Part shown: positions 20,787 to 29,615 of the stretch, piece after piece | Layout: the number at the start of each line of letters is the position of its first letter | Numbering within the stretch: the stretch's first letter is position 1 | NCBI RefSeq assembly: GCF_016899775.1 | Contig: NZ_JACJJE010000008.1 | Span: 21,304-85,303 of the forward strand | DNA from: Pseudoflavonifractor capillosus | GTDB lineage: Bacteria > Bacillota > Clostridia > Oscillospirales > Oscillospiraceae | Direction: 5' to 3' | DNA length: 64,000 nucleotides | Position numbers and translations under genes: made by a program | The notes under the pieces: model-generated | Database searches by the model: none | The model's input: only the letters and a program-made list of their open reading frames with translations | What the model was told of the DNA's origin: nothing

Positions 20787-21113
20787 TCAAAAGACCAGCT
20801 GCACCAGCAGCATGTAGCACACGGTGCCCCCGGCGATGGACAGCAGCATCTGACGCTTCCACAGGTGGAGGGCCACAACCAGGACAATGGAGATGGCCTC
20901 GGGCAGGCCTCGGCTGCCGGAGAACAGGTCCACCGACCGCAGGCAGTAGACCACCAGCAGACCGAACACCGCCGCCGGCAGCACCTTGCCCACATACTGG
21001 ATGTACTTGGGGGTCTCCTTCCCCGCGGGGAAGATCAGAAAGGGAAGAAAGCGGGTGATCATGGTTCCCAGCACCACCATGGCGATGGTGATGATCTGCT
21101 GTGTCAGGGTCAT
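20787..21113 (-). CDS. azlD: AzlD-type branched-chain amino acid exporter subunit
   Basis: 108 residues with about four membrane helices. The segment [18 protein letters not shown] is typical of AzlD. The ATG at 21113 overlaps the azlC stop by ATGA. AzlD is the small partner of AzlC (LivHM-like exporters of branched-chain amino acids). Confidence 0.88.
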   Translation of the reverse strand: MTLTQQIITIAMVVLGTMITRFLPFLIFPAGKETPKYIQYVGKVLPAAVFGLLVVYCLRSVDLFSGSRGLPEAISIVLVVALHLWKRQMLLSIAGGTVCYMLLVQLVF

Positions 21114-21820
21114 GCCAGCGCCCCCTTTCGCTCCAGGGTCCCCCGCAGCAGAGTGAGGACCCCCAGAATGGCCAGCATGGCCGGGATGATAAAGTCGTCC
21201 GGTCCGAAAAACACCAGACAGGCCGCCGAGGCGGCCAGCCCCACCAGGGCGCTGGTGTGGTCTTTGTCTTTGAGCCACTGCTCCAGAAAGATGACCACGA
21301 ACATGGCGGTCATCACAAAGTCCAGCCCCTCGGTGTTGAACTGGATGAGCCCCCCAAAGATCCCCCCCAGGGTGGAGCCGGAGAACCAGTAGAAGTGGTT
21401 CAATAGGGTGACGAAGAACATGAACCACCCCCGGTCCACATCGGGGGGAATCTGGGCGGTGTAGTTGATGGAGAAGCTCTCGTCGCACATGCCGAAGATT
21501 AAGTAGACCTTCTTCCAGCCCAGCCCCCGGAACTTGTCCAGCATGGACAGGCCATAAAACAGGTGCCGGGCGTTGACCATCAGGGTGAGAAACAGGGCCT
21601 GGAGGGGGTTGAAGGCCCCCAGCAGCAGGTTCACCGTGATAAACTCCACCGACCCGGCGAAGATGGTGAGGCTCATAAGCATGGGGTAGAGGAAGGAGAA
21701 GCCGGACACGTTCATGTAGATGCCGTAGGTCAGGCCCAGGAACCAGAAGCCGGCAAAAATGGGGATGGTATAGGGAAACGCGGCCCGGAGGGCCCGGAGC
21801 TGCGTCTCATAGCGGTTCAT
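21110..21820 (-). CDS. azlC: AzlC-type branched-chain amino acid exporter subunit
   Basis: 236 residues with about seven membrane helices: [35 protein letters not shown] and [17 protein letters not shown], all typical of AzlC. The ATG at 21820 follows GAGGTGA. A longer frame to 21997 runs into a dispersed intergenic repeat and is not part of the protein. It forms an operon with azlD through a four-base overlap. Export of leucine or related compounds is family knowledge; the substrate here is not proven. Confidence 0.9.
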   Translation of the reverse strand: MNRYETQLRALRAAFPYTIPIFAGFWFLGLTYGIYMNVSGFSFLYPMLMSLTIFAGSVEFITVNLLLGAFNPLQALFLTLMVNARHLFYGLSMLDKFRGLGWKKVYLIFGMCDESFSINYTAQIPPDVDRGWFMFFVTLLNHFYWFSGSTLGGIFGGLIQFNTEGLDFVMTAMFVVIFLEQWLKDKDHTSALVGLAASAACLVFFGPDDFIIPAMLAILGVLTLLRGTLERKGALA

Positions 21821-21904
21821 GGGGGTCATCACCTCATAAGGATAGTTATTCTTCTGCGCCGTGGATTTTACCCTGTGGAGTGGGTTTCGGACCGGGGTTT
21901 TGTA

Positions 21905-22365
21905 CGCAGGGGAGTTTCGCCGCCTGCGGGCGGCGAGTGACTTTGCCCACGGCGGCAAAGTCACCAAAACGCCACCGGGGACGGCTCCGATGAGCACTTC
22001 GTGCTCATAGTCGCCTTTCCCCGGACCCCATTACGGGGGACGCGTACCTGTCACATTTTGCAATGTTTCCGGCGCGCAAAATCAGGAGTGCTTGGGTGCG
22101 GTTCCGTCCGGCCCCACTGGGGGCCTGAGCGAAAGAAAAATTGTGACCGGTGCGATTCCGCTTCTGCGCCTGGGTGGTCCGAATCAACGTACCCGGTTCG
22201 TTTCCCTCCGTAGGGGCGGGTGTCCTCACCCGCCCGCCCCAGGAGATTTCTCCCTCTCTGTAGGGGCGGCCCCGTTTGGCCGCCCGCTGTTCGAGGCTCC
22301 CCCGCCTAGGGGAGGAACTTATTGGAGAATTGCGTAGGGGAGGGGCTTGCCCCTCCCGCCGCATC
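21905..22365. repeat. Dispersed intergenic repeat, copy 1, with GTAGGGGCGG hairpins
   Basis: Shares conserved blocks with copy 2 at 25575-26075: CGCCTGCGGGCGGCGA, AAACGCCACCGGGGACG, CTTTCCCCGGACCCC, TTTCCGGCGCGCAAAATC and GTAGGGGCGG. Between the blocks are hairpins: an 11-bp stem at 21937-21947/21954-21964 and an 8-bp stem at 21990-21997/22001-22008. The end (22205-22365) holds three GTAGGGG hairpins. No coding potential is supported. Confidence 0.8.
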
Positions 22366-22478
22366 TCAAAAATTTATCCGTTAACCGGCGATATGCTGTT
22401 GCAGACGCGAGAAGGTGAGTTGCCCCGCAGGGCGGACCCCTGCCTCTACGCCGCCGGGGCGGCGGAACTCCCAGTGAA
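22366..22478. other. Short intergenic stretch after the repeat
   Basis: No gene, and no clear terminator for mgtE, whose stop is at 22479. Confidence 0.4.
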
Positions 22479-23852
22479 TCAGGACAGCGTCAGCAGATGG
22501 GTGGCAAAGAAGAAGTAGATAAGCAGGGACAGGGCGTCCACGATGGTGGTGATGAAGGGAGAGGCCATCACCGCCGGGTCTATGCCGATTTTCTCCGCCG
22601 CCATGGGGAGAGTGCAGCCCACCACCTTGGCGCACAGCACGGTGAACACCAGGGTGAGGCACACCACCAGGGCCACCACGGGGGTGACGGCCGGGTTGTT
22701 CATCAGCCACCGGTCCACGATCATCATCTTCACAAAGTTGGCACAGGCCAGGCATACCCCGCACAGTATGGCCACCCGGCTCTCCTTCCACACCACGGCG
22801 ATGAGGTCCGAGAAGTCGATCTCGTCCAGGGACAGGGCGCGGATGACCGCCACCGAGGACTGGGAACCCGAGTTGCCGCCGGTGCCCGAGAGCATGGGGA
22901 TGAAGGAGGTGAGCACCACGCAGGCAGCCAGGGCGCTCTCAAATTTTGTGATAATAATGCCGGTGAAGGTGGCCGACAGCATCAGCAGCATCAGCCAGGG
23001 GATGCGGGAACGCCAGGTCTCAAATACGCCGGTCTTCAGGTAGGGCTTATCCGAGGGGAGGATAGCGGCCATCTTCTCGAAGTCCTCGGTGGTCTCCTCC
23101 TCGATAACGTCCATGGCGTCGTCGAAGGTGACGATACCCACCAGGCGGTTATCCCCGTCCACCACGGGGATGGCGGACAGGTCGTACTTGTTGAGCATCT
23201 GGGCCACGTCTTCCTTGTCGTCGTGGGTGTTGACGGACAGGACGTTGGTCTCCATGATGTCCCGGATGCGGGTCTCATAGGCGGACAGGAGCAGCCGTCT
23301 CACCGTGACCACACCCAGCAGCACCCGGTTCTGGGTGACGTAACAGGTGTAAATGGTCTCTTTGTCCATGCCCTCCTTGCGGATGCGGGCGAAGGACTCC
23401 TCCACCGTGGCGTCCGGGTGGAGGAACACGTACTCCGTGGTCATAATGGAGCCGGCGGAGTCCTTGGGGTAGTTGAGCAGCTGGTTGATTTGGCTGCGGG
23501 ACGCAGGGTCGCTGTTGCGCAGGATACGGGAGACCACGTTGGCGGGCATGTCCTCGATCACGTCCACCGTGTCGTCCAGGTACAGCTCGTCCAGCACCTC
23601 CCGCAGCTCCTTGTCGTTCAGGGCGTTGATGAGCCGCTCCTGGTCGTCGGAGTCCTCCAGCTCGGCAAACACCTCGGCGGCCTGCTCCTTGGGCAGCAGG
23701 CGGAACACCAGAATGGTCTCCTCCGGTCCCAGCTCATCCAGGAACTCGGCCACGTCCACCTCATTCATCTCCATGAGAATGGAGCGCAGCTTGCGGAACT
23801 GTTTGGTCTGGACCAGCTCCATCAGCTGTTCCAGCTCATATTTCTCTTGCAT
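22479..23852 (-). CDS. mgtE: Magnesium transporter MgtE
   Basis: 457 residues with the full MgtE layout. An N-terminal helical domain (about 20-130, GPEETILVFRLLPKEQAAEV) is followed by two CBS domains (about 135-255: GSIMTTEYVFLHPDATVEES, IPVVDGDNRLVGIVTFDDAM), a plug helix and five membrane helices (about 285-457, including SGTGGNSGSQSS of the pore). It is a magnesium channel gated by the cytoplasmic domain. The gene sits alone behind a leader of about 320 bases that ends in an intrinsic terminator, so expression is probably set by attenuation. Confidence 0.95.
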   Translation of the reverse strand: MQEKYELEQLMELVQTKQFRKLRSILMEMNEVDVAEFLDELGPEETILVFRLLPKEQAAEVFAELEDSDDQERLINALNDKELREVLDELYLDDTVDVIEDMPANVVSRILRNSDPASRSQINQLLNYPKDSAGSIMTTEYVFLHPDATVEESFARIRKEGMDKETIYTCYVTQNRVLLGVVTVRRLLLSAYETRIRDIMETNVLSVNTHDDKEDVAQMLNKYDLSAIPVVDGDNRLVGIVTFDDAMDVIEEETTEDFEKMAAILPSDKPYLKTGVFETWRSRIPWLMLLMLSATFTGIIITKFESALAACVVLTSFIPMLSGTGGNSGSQSSVAVIRALSLDEIDFSDLIAVVWKESRVAILCGVCLACANFVKMMIVDRWLMNNPAVTPVVALVVCLTLVFTVLCAKVVGCTLPMAAEKIGIDPAVMASPFITTIVDALSLLIYFFFATHLLTLS

Positions 23853-24176
23853 CAGGCTCTCCCCTTTTCAAATTGATCTGAACGGTTGGGTGAAAGCGGG
23901 ACACAAAAAAACCACAGGGCGCCTCGCGCCTGTGGCTGTTACAAACGGGAAAAGCGCACCACGGGACCGGGGCCGGACCGCTCCGGCCAGGCCGCTCCCC
24001 TGGTGGGTCGTCAGGCGGCGGGAGCAGGAGCCTCTGGGCTCGGCTCCGCCGCATTCCGTTCGTGACAGCAATCTTTTTGCTCCCGATGGCGACTTCGGCC
24101 TTCCATGGAGGCTCCACATCCTTTCTGCGCCATATTTCTTCCTCCCGCCGCAGCGGGAAGAAGCGCGGACTTTCAC
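23853..24176 (-). promoter_or_regulatory. Structured mgtE leader, candidate metal-sensing riboswitch
   Basis: Between a good promoter (24183-24212) and the mgtE start lie about 320 bases with several strong stems, for example GGAGCC/GGCTCC near 24030 and a CCGGAGCGGTCCGG palindrome near 23970, ending in an intrinsic terminator about 50 bases before the start codon. Long leaders with a terminator before mgtE are usually Mg2+ riboswitches (M-box). I do not see the characteristic M-box core from memory, so it may be a diverged or different class. Confidence 0.6.
23904..23937 (-). terminator. Attenuator-type terminator in the mgtE leader
   Basis: On the minus strand CCACAGG-CGC pairs with GCG-CCTGTGG with one bulged base, followed by seven T, then about 50 bases to the mgtE start. 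Its place inside the leader points to regulated termination. Confidence 0.8.
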
Positions 24177-24182
24177 GGTGCT

Positions 24183-24212
24183 AGTATAGCACAGCCCCGG
24201 CGGGCAATTCAA
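24183..24212 (-). promoter_or_regulatory. Vegetative promoter of mgtE
   Basis: On the minus strand TTGAAT (24207-24212), 18 bp, TATACT (24183-24188). The predicted start is near 24176. Confidence 0.7.
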
Positions 24213-24308
24213 GAAAAATCTATGAAAAGAATCCGGGCGGGCCGCCTCTTTCGCGGCCCGCCCGGGCTGGATTTTCATGGGAAGGAATCGGATTTTTTCC
24301 CGCTCCCC

Positions 24309-24902
24309 TTAAAACTGGAAGACCACGCCGATGACGGCGGCGGACAGGATGAAACAGATGGGGTGGAGCTTCTTCAGGGGCGACCACTTCATGGCCGCGA
24401 ATACCGCCGCAGCCAGGACAACCGCCTTCCACTCCACGCCGGTGATGCCGGTGAAGGAGACGCTGGGCAGCCCGAAGAAGACGGAGAACGCTACGCTCAG
24501 TCCGGCCACCACGATCAGCGCGGTGGAGGCGGGACGCAGCCCCTGGAAGGCAGCCTCCACCGTCCTGCTGTGGCGGAACTTCTGGAGGAAGCGGGCGATG
24601 ATGAGAATGACAATGATGGAGGGGGCCACCAGGCCCAAGGTGGCGATCACCGCCCCGAGGATTCCTCCGGCGGGTCCCAGCACCGTGTTGCAGCCCATGT
24701 GGTAGCCCACATAGGTGGCCATATTCACCCCCATGGGGCCGGGGGTGGACTCGGACACGGCGATCATGGTAGTAAGCTCCTGGTTGGTAAACCAGCCGGT
24801 GGCCTCTCCCATGTCCTGGAGGAAGGGGATGGTGGCCAGTCCTCCGCCGATGGAGAACAGTCCGGTTTTGAAAAACTCAAAAAACAGGCGCAGGAAGATC
24901 AC
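24309..24902 (-). CDS. Chromate transporter family protein, second half
   Basis: 197 residues, a single short CHR domain: FFKTGLFSIGGGLATIPFLQ, then ESTPGPMGVNMATYVGYHMG, with about five to six membrane helices. Short CHR proteins occur as pairs of two different subunits; the partner is the overlapping upstream gene. Family members export chromate, but in anaerobes without metal genes nearby the physiological anion is uncertain. Confidence 0.85.
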   Translation of the reverse strand: MIFLRLFFEFFKTGLFSIGGGLATIPFLQDMGEATGWFTNQELTTMIAVSESTPGPMGVNMATYVGYHMGCNTVLGPAGGILGAVIATLGLVAPSIIVILIIARFLQKFRHSRTVEAAFQGLRPASTALIVVAGLSVAFSVFFGLPSVSFTGITGVEWKAVVLAAAVFAAMKWSPLKKLHPICFILSAAVIGVVFQF

Positions 24903-25531
24903 TTCTCCTCACCCCCTCTCTTCTGTTTTCCGGAGAGGCGGGCCAGCAGCAGCCCTGTGATTCCGGCCAGCACCACCAGCACAGCCGGGGAGGACAGGAG
25001 GTCCAGCGCCTGGCCCAGGGGTGTGGAGACGTCCACGCCCAGCAGCCCGCCCAGCTCGGACAGAACCAGCACCGCCAGGAAAATGCACACAGACGGGGCG
25101 TCCTTCACGGTGCTCTTGCCCAGCTTGAGGACGCTCACCGCGATCATGGCCACCACGGCGGCGTTGATGCCGGCCAGGGCGTGCTGGACCACCGGGATCT
25201 CCGCGAAGTTGGTGAGGAAGGCGGCGATGATGGTGATGATCACCAGGCTGGGAAACACCACGCCCAGAGTGGCAATAGTTCCCCCCAGGTTGCCCCGGTA
25301 TTTCTGCCCGATGAAGGTGGCGGTATTGACGGCGATGACGCCGGGGGTGCATTGGCCGATGGCGAAGTAGTCGGTGAGCTCCTCCTCGGTGGCCCAGCCT
25401 TTTTTCTCCACCACCTCCCGCTGGAGGATGGGGAGCATGGCATAGCCTCCGCCGAAGGTGCACACGCCCACCTTGGCAAAGGTCAGAAACAGATCGAAAT
25501 AGAGATTCAATGGTATGACATCCTTTTTCAT
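24899..25531 (-). CDS. Chromate transporter family protein, first half
   Basis: 210 residues, one CHR domain: FAKVGVCTFGGGYAMLPILQ and GQCTPGVIAVNTATFIGQ, with several membrane helices and a basic C terminus. Its stop overlaps the start of the partner gene by ATGA. The two halves probably form a heterodimer. The promoter region upstream runs into a dispersed repeat at 25575. Confidence 0.85.
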   Translation of the reverse strand: MKKDVIPLNLYFDLFLTFAKVGVCTFGGGYAMLPILQREVVEKKGWATEEELTDYFAIGQCTPGVIAVNTATFIGQKYRGNLGGTIATLGVVFPSLVIITIIAAFLTNFAEIPVVQHALAGINAAVVAMIAVSVLKLGKSTVKDAPSVCIFLAVLVLSELGGLLGVDVSTPLGQALDLLSSPAVLVVLAGITGLLLARLSGKQKRGGEEK

Positions 25532-25574
25532 TGAGTAAGAATACCCAGGTTTCTTATTTGCTTTTTTAAGAGAG

Positions 25575-26075
25575 GGGGGATTTCACCGCCTGCGGGCGGC
25601 GACCTTCTTTTTCCATGGCGAAAAAGAAGGCAAAACGCCACCGGGGACGCATCCTATGGGCTACGGCTCTGCTTCGCTCCGCCTAGGCCCATAGGCCGCT
25701 TTCCCCGGACCCCGTTACGGAGGACGCCCTCCTGATAGGTTGTGCGGCATTTCCGGCGCGCAAAATCTGAGTGACGCTCTAAATTCCCGCCGGGCCACTG
25801 GGCCCTGGGTTTGTAAAAATTAGAACTGGTGCGGTTCAAGGAGTACGCCTGGCTTTACCGAGCCAACGCTCCCGGTCTGATTTCTGCCGTAGGGGCGGCC
25901 CCATGTGGCCGCCCGCCACAACGGGAATTCGCCCCTGTAGGGCGCGGCCTCCCGGACGCGCCGCTTTCCCTTCTTCAATATGGCGGGCCGGCCAGTGTCC
26001 GGCCCCTACGAAAGGACGGGGCGCTTCTGCATATACCGTAGGGACGGCACACCGGGCCGCCCGGCATTTCCAGAC
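25575..26075. repeat. Dispersed intergenic repeat, copy 2, with GTAGGG hairpins
   Basis: Same order of conserved blocks as copy 1 (21905-22365). The first hairpin has 11-bp arms at 25603-25613/25620-25630 and a six-base loop CATGGC (copy 1: CACGGC), but the stem sequence is entirely different. The second hairpin is CCTATGGGC/GCCCATAGG at 25653-25661/25687-25695. Four GTAGGG-type hairpins follow (25885-26075). Confidence 0.8.
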
Positions 26076-26310
26076 CGCACAACTTGAGCCCCACCGCAAC
26101 AAAGGCTCTTTCAACAAAGGGAGTTTCTGACTCTCACATACCGCCCCGTGAGCGGCAGCGAAAGACGAGGAACAGGCATTCAGCTGAACATCCCGCGCCT
26201 TTGCGACGAGGAACAAACCCGCCTAATTGGCGCCCCCCGTAAAACGGGGGTCTGGGGGAATTCAACATGGCGAACGAAGTTCGCCCCTGTGAATTTCCCC
26301 AGCGTCTTTT

Positions 26311-26338
26311 GGTTCCTTTTCCACGTGGAAAAGGAACC
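26311..26338. repeat. Perfect 28-bp palindrome
   Basis: 14-bp arms beginning GGTTCCTTTTCCAC without a spacer, directly followed by a CCGCCGCC/GGCGGCGG hairpin. It is probably a further member of the hairpin family in this intergenic region. Confidence 0.7.
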
Positions 26339-26391
26339 CGCCGCCGGGGCGGCGGAACCCTCTTCCCCGCCCCGCAGGGCAAAATCCCCTG

Positions 26392-26462
26392 TTAATTCAA
26401 ACTTTCCAGTTCCTCCATCCACAGGGCGGCTACCGCGTCGGACGGCATTCTCCAGTCGCCCC
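26392..26462 (-). pseudogene. Duplicated 3' end of nadE
   Basis: The minus strand encodes GDWRMPSDAVAALWMEELESLN followed by a stop (split here as GDWRMPSDAVAALW and MEELESLN). This matches the end of nadE, GDWRMPSDAVAALW plus MAELEELQ, at 26616-26686. By eye about 11 of 71 bases differ. No start or further nadE sequence is present. Confidence 0.8.
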
Positions 26463-26615
26463 ACGAAACGCTCCGCGTTCCGTGGGGACCCGGATATTTG
26501 AAATCCTCGGGCGGAGTGAATCCGCCCTGCGGCAAGGTTTTCGCCCATGGCGAAAACGCTTGGACGCGCCTTCGGCGCGGGCCCGCTTCGCGGGCCGGGG
26601 CGACTGGGGGAAACG

Positions 26616-28538
26616 TTACTGCAATTCTTCCAGCTCTGCCATCCACAGGGCGGCCACTGCGTCCGACGGCATTCTCCAGTCGCCCCGGGGGGACAGGGTG
26701 ACAGAACCCACCTTGGGGCCGTCGGGCAGGCAGGAGCGCTTGAACTGCTGGGTAAAGAACCGGCGGTAGAAGTTGTTCAGCCACTTCAAAATCGTGGCCC
26801 GGTCATACCGGTCGCCCAGGGCGTACTCCGCCAGACGGAACACCTTTTTGGGGGAGAAGCCCCACCGGATGGCGTAGTACAGGAAGAAGTCGTGGAGCTC
26901 ATAGGGCCCCACCAGGTCCTCGGTCCTCTGGCTGATTTTGCCCCCCACGGCAGGCAGCAGCTCGGGGGAGACGGGGGTGTCCAGAATGTCGTCCAGCACG
27001 GCGGACAGCTTGGGGTCTTCGCTGCCCTTGTCGTCGGAGACGAAGGACACCAGGTGGCGCACCAAGGTCTTGGGGATGCCGGCGTTCACCGCGTACATGG
27101 ACATGTGGTCCCCGTTGTAGGTGGCCCAGCCCAGGGCCAGCTCGGACAGGTCGCCGGTGCCGATGACCATGCCGCCCGTCTGGTTGGCGATGTCCATGAG
27201 CACCTGGGTGCGCTCCCGGGCCTGGCCGTTCTCAAAGGTGACGGAGTGGTCCTCCATGGACTGGCCGATGTCCTTGAAGTGGACCTTCACCGCCTCGCCG
27301 ATGTCGATGCGCTTCAGGGTGGCCCCCAGGCGCTCTGCCAGCTCCATGGCGTTGTCCCGGGTGCGGTCGGTGGTGCCGAAGCAGGGCATGGTCACCGCGA
27401 TGATGTCGCTGGCCGGCCGGTCCAGCAGCTTCATGGCCACTGCGGTAATCAGAATGGCCAGGGTGGAGTCCAGGCCGCCGGACAGGCCCACCACGGCGGT
27501 CTTGGCCCGGGTGTGCTCCAGGCGCTTGGTCAGGCCCAGAGCGGCGATTTTCAGAATCTCGTTGCACCGCTCCGCCCGGTCCCCCGCGTCCTCAGGCACG
27601 AAGGGGTTGGGGGAAACATACCGGGTGAGCTTGGTCTTGCCCAGCTCCAGCTCGAAATAGTTGGAGTAGGCATACTCTCCCCCGGCGGGGAAGGTGGTCA
27701 TGCGCCGGCGCTCATAAGCCAGCCGGTCCACATCGATCTCGCTGACGGTGAGGCCGGTGGCAAACCGCCGCTCCGCCAGCAGGGAGCCGTTTTCGGCAAT
27801 CAGGTTGTGGCCGCCGAACACCAGGTCGGTGGAGGACTCCCCCTCCCCCGCGTCGGCGTACACATAGCCGCACGCCAGCCGGGCGGACTGGCCCGTCACC
27901 AGCTGCCGCCGGTAGTCGGCCTTGCCCACCACCTCGTCGCTGGCGGACAAATTCAGAATCAGCGTGGCCCCCTGGGCGCATAGGCGTGTGGAAGGGGGAT
28001 CGGCGACCCAAAGATCCTCACAGATCTCCACCCCAAGGACCAGATTGGGCATGTTGCAGCTGAAGATCTGGTAGGGGGAAAGCCCCACGACCTCCTGGCC
28101 CGCGAATTCCATGGTGCAGTCGAGGAAGCTGCTGTCCGCGGCGGAGGCGAACCACCGTCTCTCATAGAACTCCCCGTAGTTGGGGATGTGGGTCTTGGGC
28201 ACCAGGCCCAGAATCTGTCCCTTGTGGATGACGGCGGCGCAGTTGTAGAGCTTGTTGTTGGCCCGCACCGGCAGGCCCACGGCGGCCACCATATCCAGGT
28301 TCCGGGTGGCCTCCAGAATGGTCTTCAGGCCCTCCTCGGCCCCCCGGAGCAGGGTGTCCTGGAGAAACAGGTCCCCGCAGGTGTAGCCGGTGAGGCACAG
28401 CTCGGGCAGGCACAGCACCCGCACCCCCTGCTTATCTGCCTCCCGCATGAGGGTAAATATCTGTTCCGCGTTATAGCGGCAGTCGGCCACCCGGATCTTG
28501 GGGGTGCCGGCCGCTACCTTTACAAATCCGTCCCGCAT
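26616..28538 (-). CDS. nadE: Glutamine-hydrolysing NAD+ synthase
   Basis: 640 residues, the two-domain form. The N-terminal nitrilase-type glutaminase (about 1-280) has Glu in LCLPELCLTGYTCGD, Lys in LVPKTHIPNYGEFYE and the nucleophile Cys in GVEICEDLWV. The C-terminal ammonia-dependent synthase (about 330-640) has the ATP loop VGLSGGLDSTLA and GTGDLSELALGW. It converts deamido-NAD to NAD with ammonia from glutamine. The ATG at 28538 follows GGGAGG; the upstream frame is not conserved. The last codons are duplicated downstream. Confidence 0.95.
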   Translation of the reverse strand: MRDGFVKVAAGTPKIRVADCRYNAEQIFTLMREADKQGVRVLCLPELCLTGYTCGDLFLQDTLLRGAEEGLKTILEATRNLDMVAAVGLPVRANNKLYNCAAVIHKGQILGLVPKTHIPNYGEFYERRWFASAADSSFLDCTMEFAGQEVVGLSPYQIFSCNMPNLVLGVEICEDLWVADPPSTRLCAQGATLILNLSASDEVVGKADYRRQLVTGQSARLACGYVYADAGEGESSTDLVFGGHNLIAENGSLLAERRFATGLTVSEIDVDRLAYERRRMTTFPAGGEYAYSNYFELELGKTKLTRYVSPNPFVPEDAGDRAERCNEILKIAALGLTKRLEHTRAKTAVVGLSGGLDSTLAILITAVAMKLLDRPASDIIAVTMPCFGTTDRTRDNAMELAERLGATLKRIDIGEAVKVHFKDIGQSMEDHSVTFENGQARERTQVLMDIANQTGGMVIGTGDLSELALGWATYNGDHMSMYAVNAGIPKTLVRHLVSFVSDDKGSEDPKLSAVLDDILDTPVSPELLPAVGGKISQRTEDLVGPYELHDFFLYYAIRWGFSPKKVFRLAEYALGDRYDRATILKWLNNFYRRFFTQQFKRSCLPDGPKVGSVTLSPRGDWRMPSDAVAALWMAELEELQ

Positions 28539-28612
28539 CTTGAAAAACCTCCCTTGCGGTCTCGCTTTCACAACTTGTATCATACCCCAACCCAAGTGGA
28601 AAAGCAACCTGC

Positions 28613-29611
28613 CTATTTCCGCTTGAGCAGCCGGATGTCGTCCCCGAAAAAGTGGAGGATGTAGAACTCCCCCAGCAGGCGGGAGGAGATCTGGGGCGTA
28701 TACCGGCGCACCACGTCCTCAGGGGTCAGGTTGGAGGAGATCACCGTCCGCCGGTCGCTCACCAGCCGGGTGTTGATGAGCTCGTACAGGGCGGACTGGG
28801 TGAACTGGGTGGTGAGCTCGCTGCCCAGGTCGTCCAGGATCAGCAGGTCGCAGTTGAGGTACCGCCGGGTCTCGTCCCGGGCGGTCTGCACCCCCTCCGC
28901 GTCCCGCTGGAACTTCCGGTTCTCAAACTGGGCGAAGATGTTTCCGGCGGTGTCGTACACCACAGAGAACCCCTGCTCCGACACGCTGCGGGCGATGCAG
29001 GCGGACAGGAAGGTCTTGCCCAGACCGGGGGCCCCGGTGAGAAACAGGTTTTTAAAGTGGAAGCGGCCAAACTTCTGGGCGTAGTTCAGGCACACCTCGT
29101 ATACCAGGTCCATGTTGGTCCTGGGGGAGGAGGCCCGGCCGGGCCACAGCTGGTCGCTGTAGTAGTCCAGGCGGAAGGCGTCGAAGGACTGCTCCCCCAG
29201 GTCCAGCAGCTTGGACAGCTCCTGGATCTGCTCCTGGGCGCATAGCTCCTTCAGGCACTCGCACATCTGGGCCCCCCGCCAGCCGGTGTCCCCGCACTTG
29301 GGGCAGGCGGGCTTGTCGTCCAGGGCGTCCTCGGGCAGGCCCAGGGCTCCCAGCAGCACCGCCCGCTCCTGCTGGATCTCCAGGTTTTTGTCCCGGACGG
29401 CCTGGAGGGTCTGTCGCATGTCCCCCCCCTGGCGCAGGGAGGCGGAGGCCAGCTCGGCCATGGTCCTCTGGAGCTGCCGGTCCAGCTGGGCCAGCCGGGG
29501 CTCCCTGGCGTAGGCCTTCCGCCGGAGCTCCTCCCGCCGGTCCTCCCGCTGGCGCTTCTGCTCCTCCAGCCGGGCGGCGGCCCGGCGCAGGATGTTGGGA
29601 TCGTATGCCAT
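28613..29611 (-). CDS. DnaI/DnaC-like helicase loader ATPase
   Basis: 332 residues. A helical N terminus (about 1-95) precedes a zinc-binding motif CPKCGDTG...CEC (about 105-122). The AAA+ ATPase has Walker A GAPGLGKT (about 190), Walker B LLILDDLGSE and sensor 1 VISSNLTPED. This layout matches DnaI, which loads the replicative helicase. The gene follows a DnaD-type primosome gene by four bases, supporting the assignment. Confidence 0.9.
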   Translation of the reverse strand: MAYDPNILRRAAARLEEQKRQREDRREELRRKAYAREPRLAQLDRQLQRTMAELASASLRQGGDMRQTLQAVRDKNLEIQQERAVLLGALGLPEDALDDKPACPKCGDTGWRGAQMCECLKELCAQEQIQELSKLLDLGEQSFDAFRLDYYSDQLWPGRASSPRTNMDLVYEVCLNYAQKFGRFHFKNLFLTGAPGLGKTFLSACIARSVSEQGFSVVYDTAGNIFAQFENRKFQRDAEGVQTARDETRRYLNCDLLILDDLGSELTTQFTQSALYELINTRLVSDRRTVISSNLTPEDVVRRYTPQISSRLLGEFYILHFFGDDIRLLKRK

Positions 29612-29615
29612 CTGC

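Larger units (their letters stand above)
25532..26615. other. Repeat-rich intergenic region (1.08 kb) without genes
   Basis: Contains dispersed-repeat copy 2 (25575-26075), a 28-bp palindrome (26311-26338), a second copy of the nadE 3' end (26392-26462) and a run of short perfect hairpins (26505-26600). Open frames here share no family features and read through the repeats. Confidence 0.75.

Noticed and set aside
18836..21058. Long plus-strand frame (740 codons) crossing the VWA and DUF4230 genes
   Set aside because: It crosses a bidirectional terminator and genes on the other strand; the composition is typical of GC shadows.
21821..21997. N-terminal extension of azlC
   Set aside because: It translates the dispersed repeat; the conserved AzlC sequence begins after the ATG at 21820.
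23853..24176. Classical M-box riboswitch before mgtE
   Set aside because: The conserved core was not recognised by eye, so only a candidate leader is reported.
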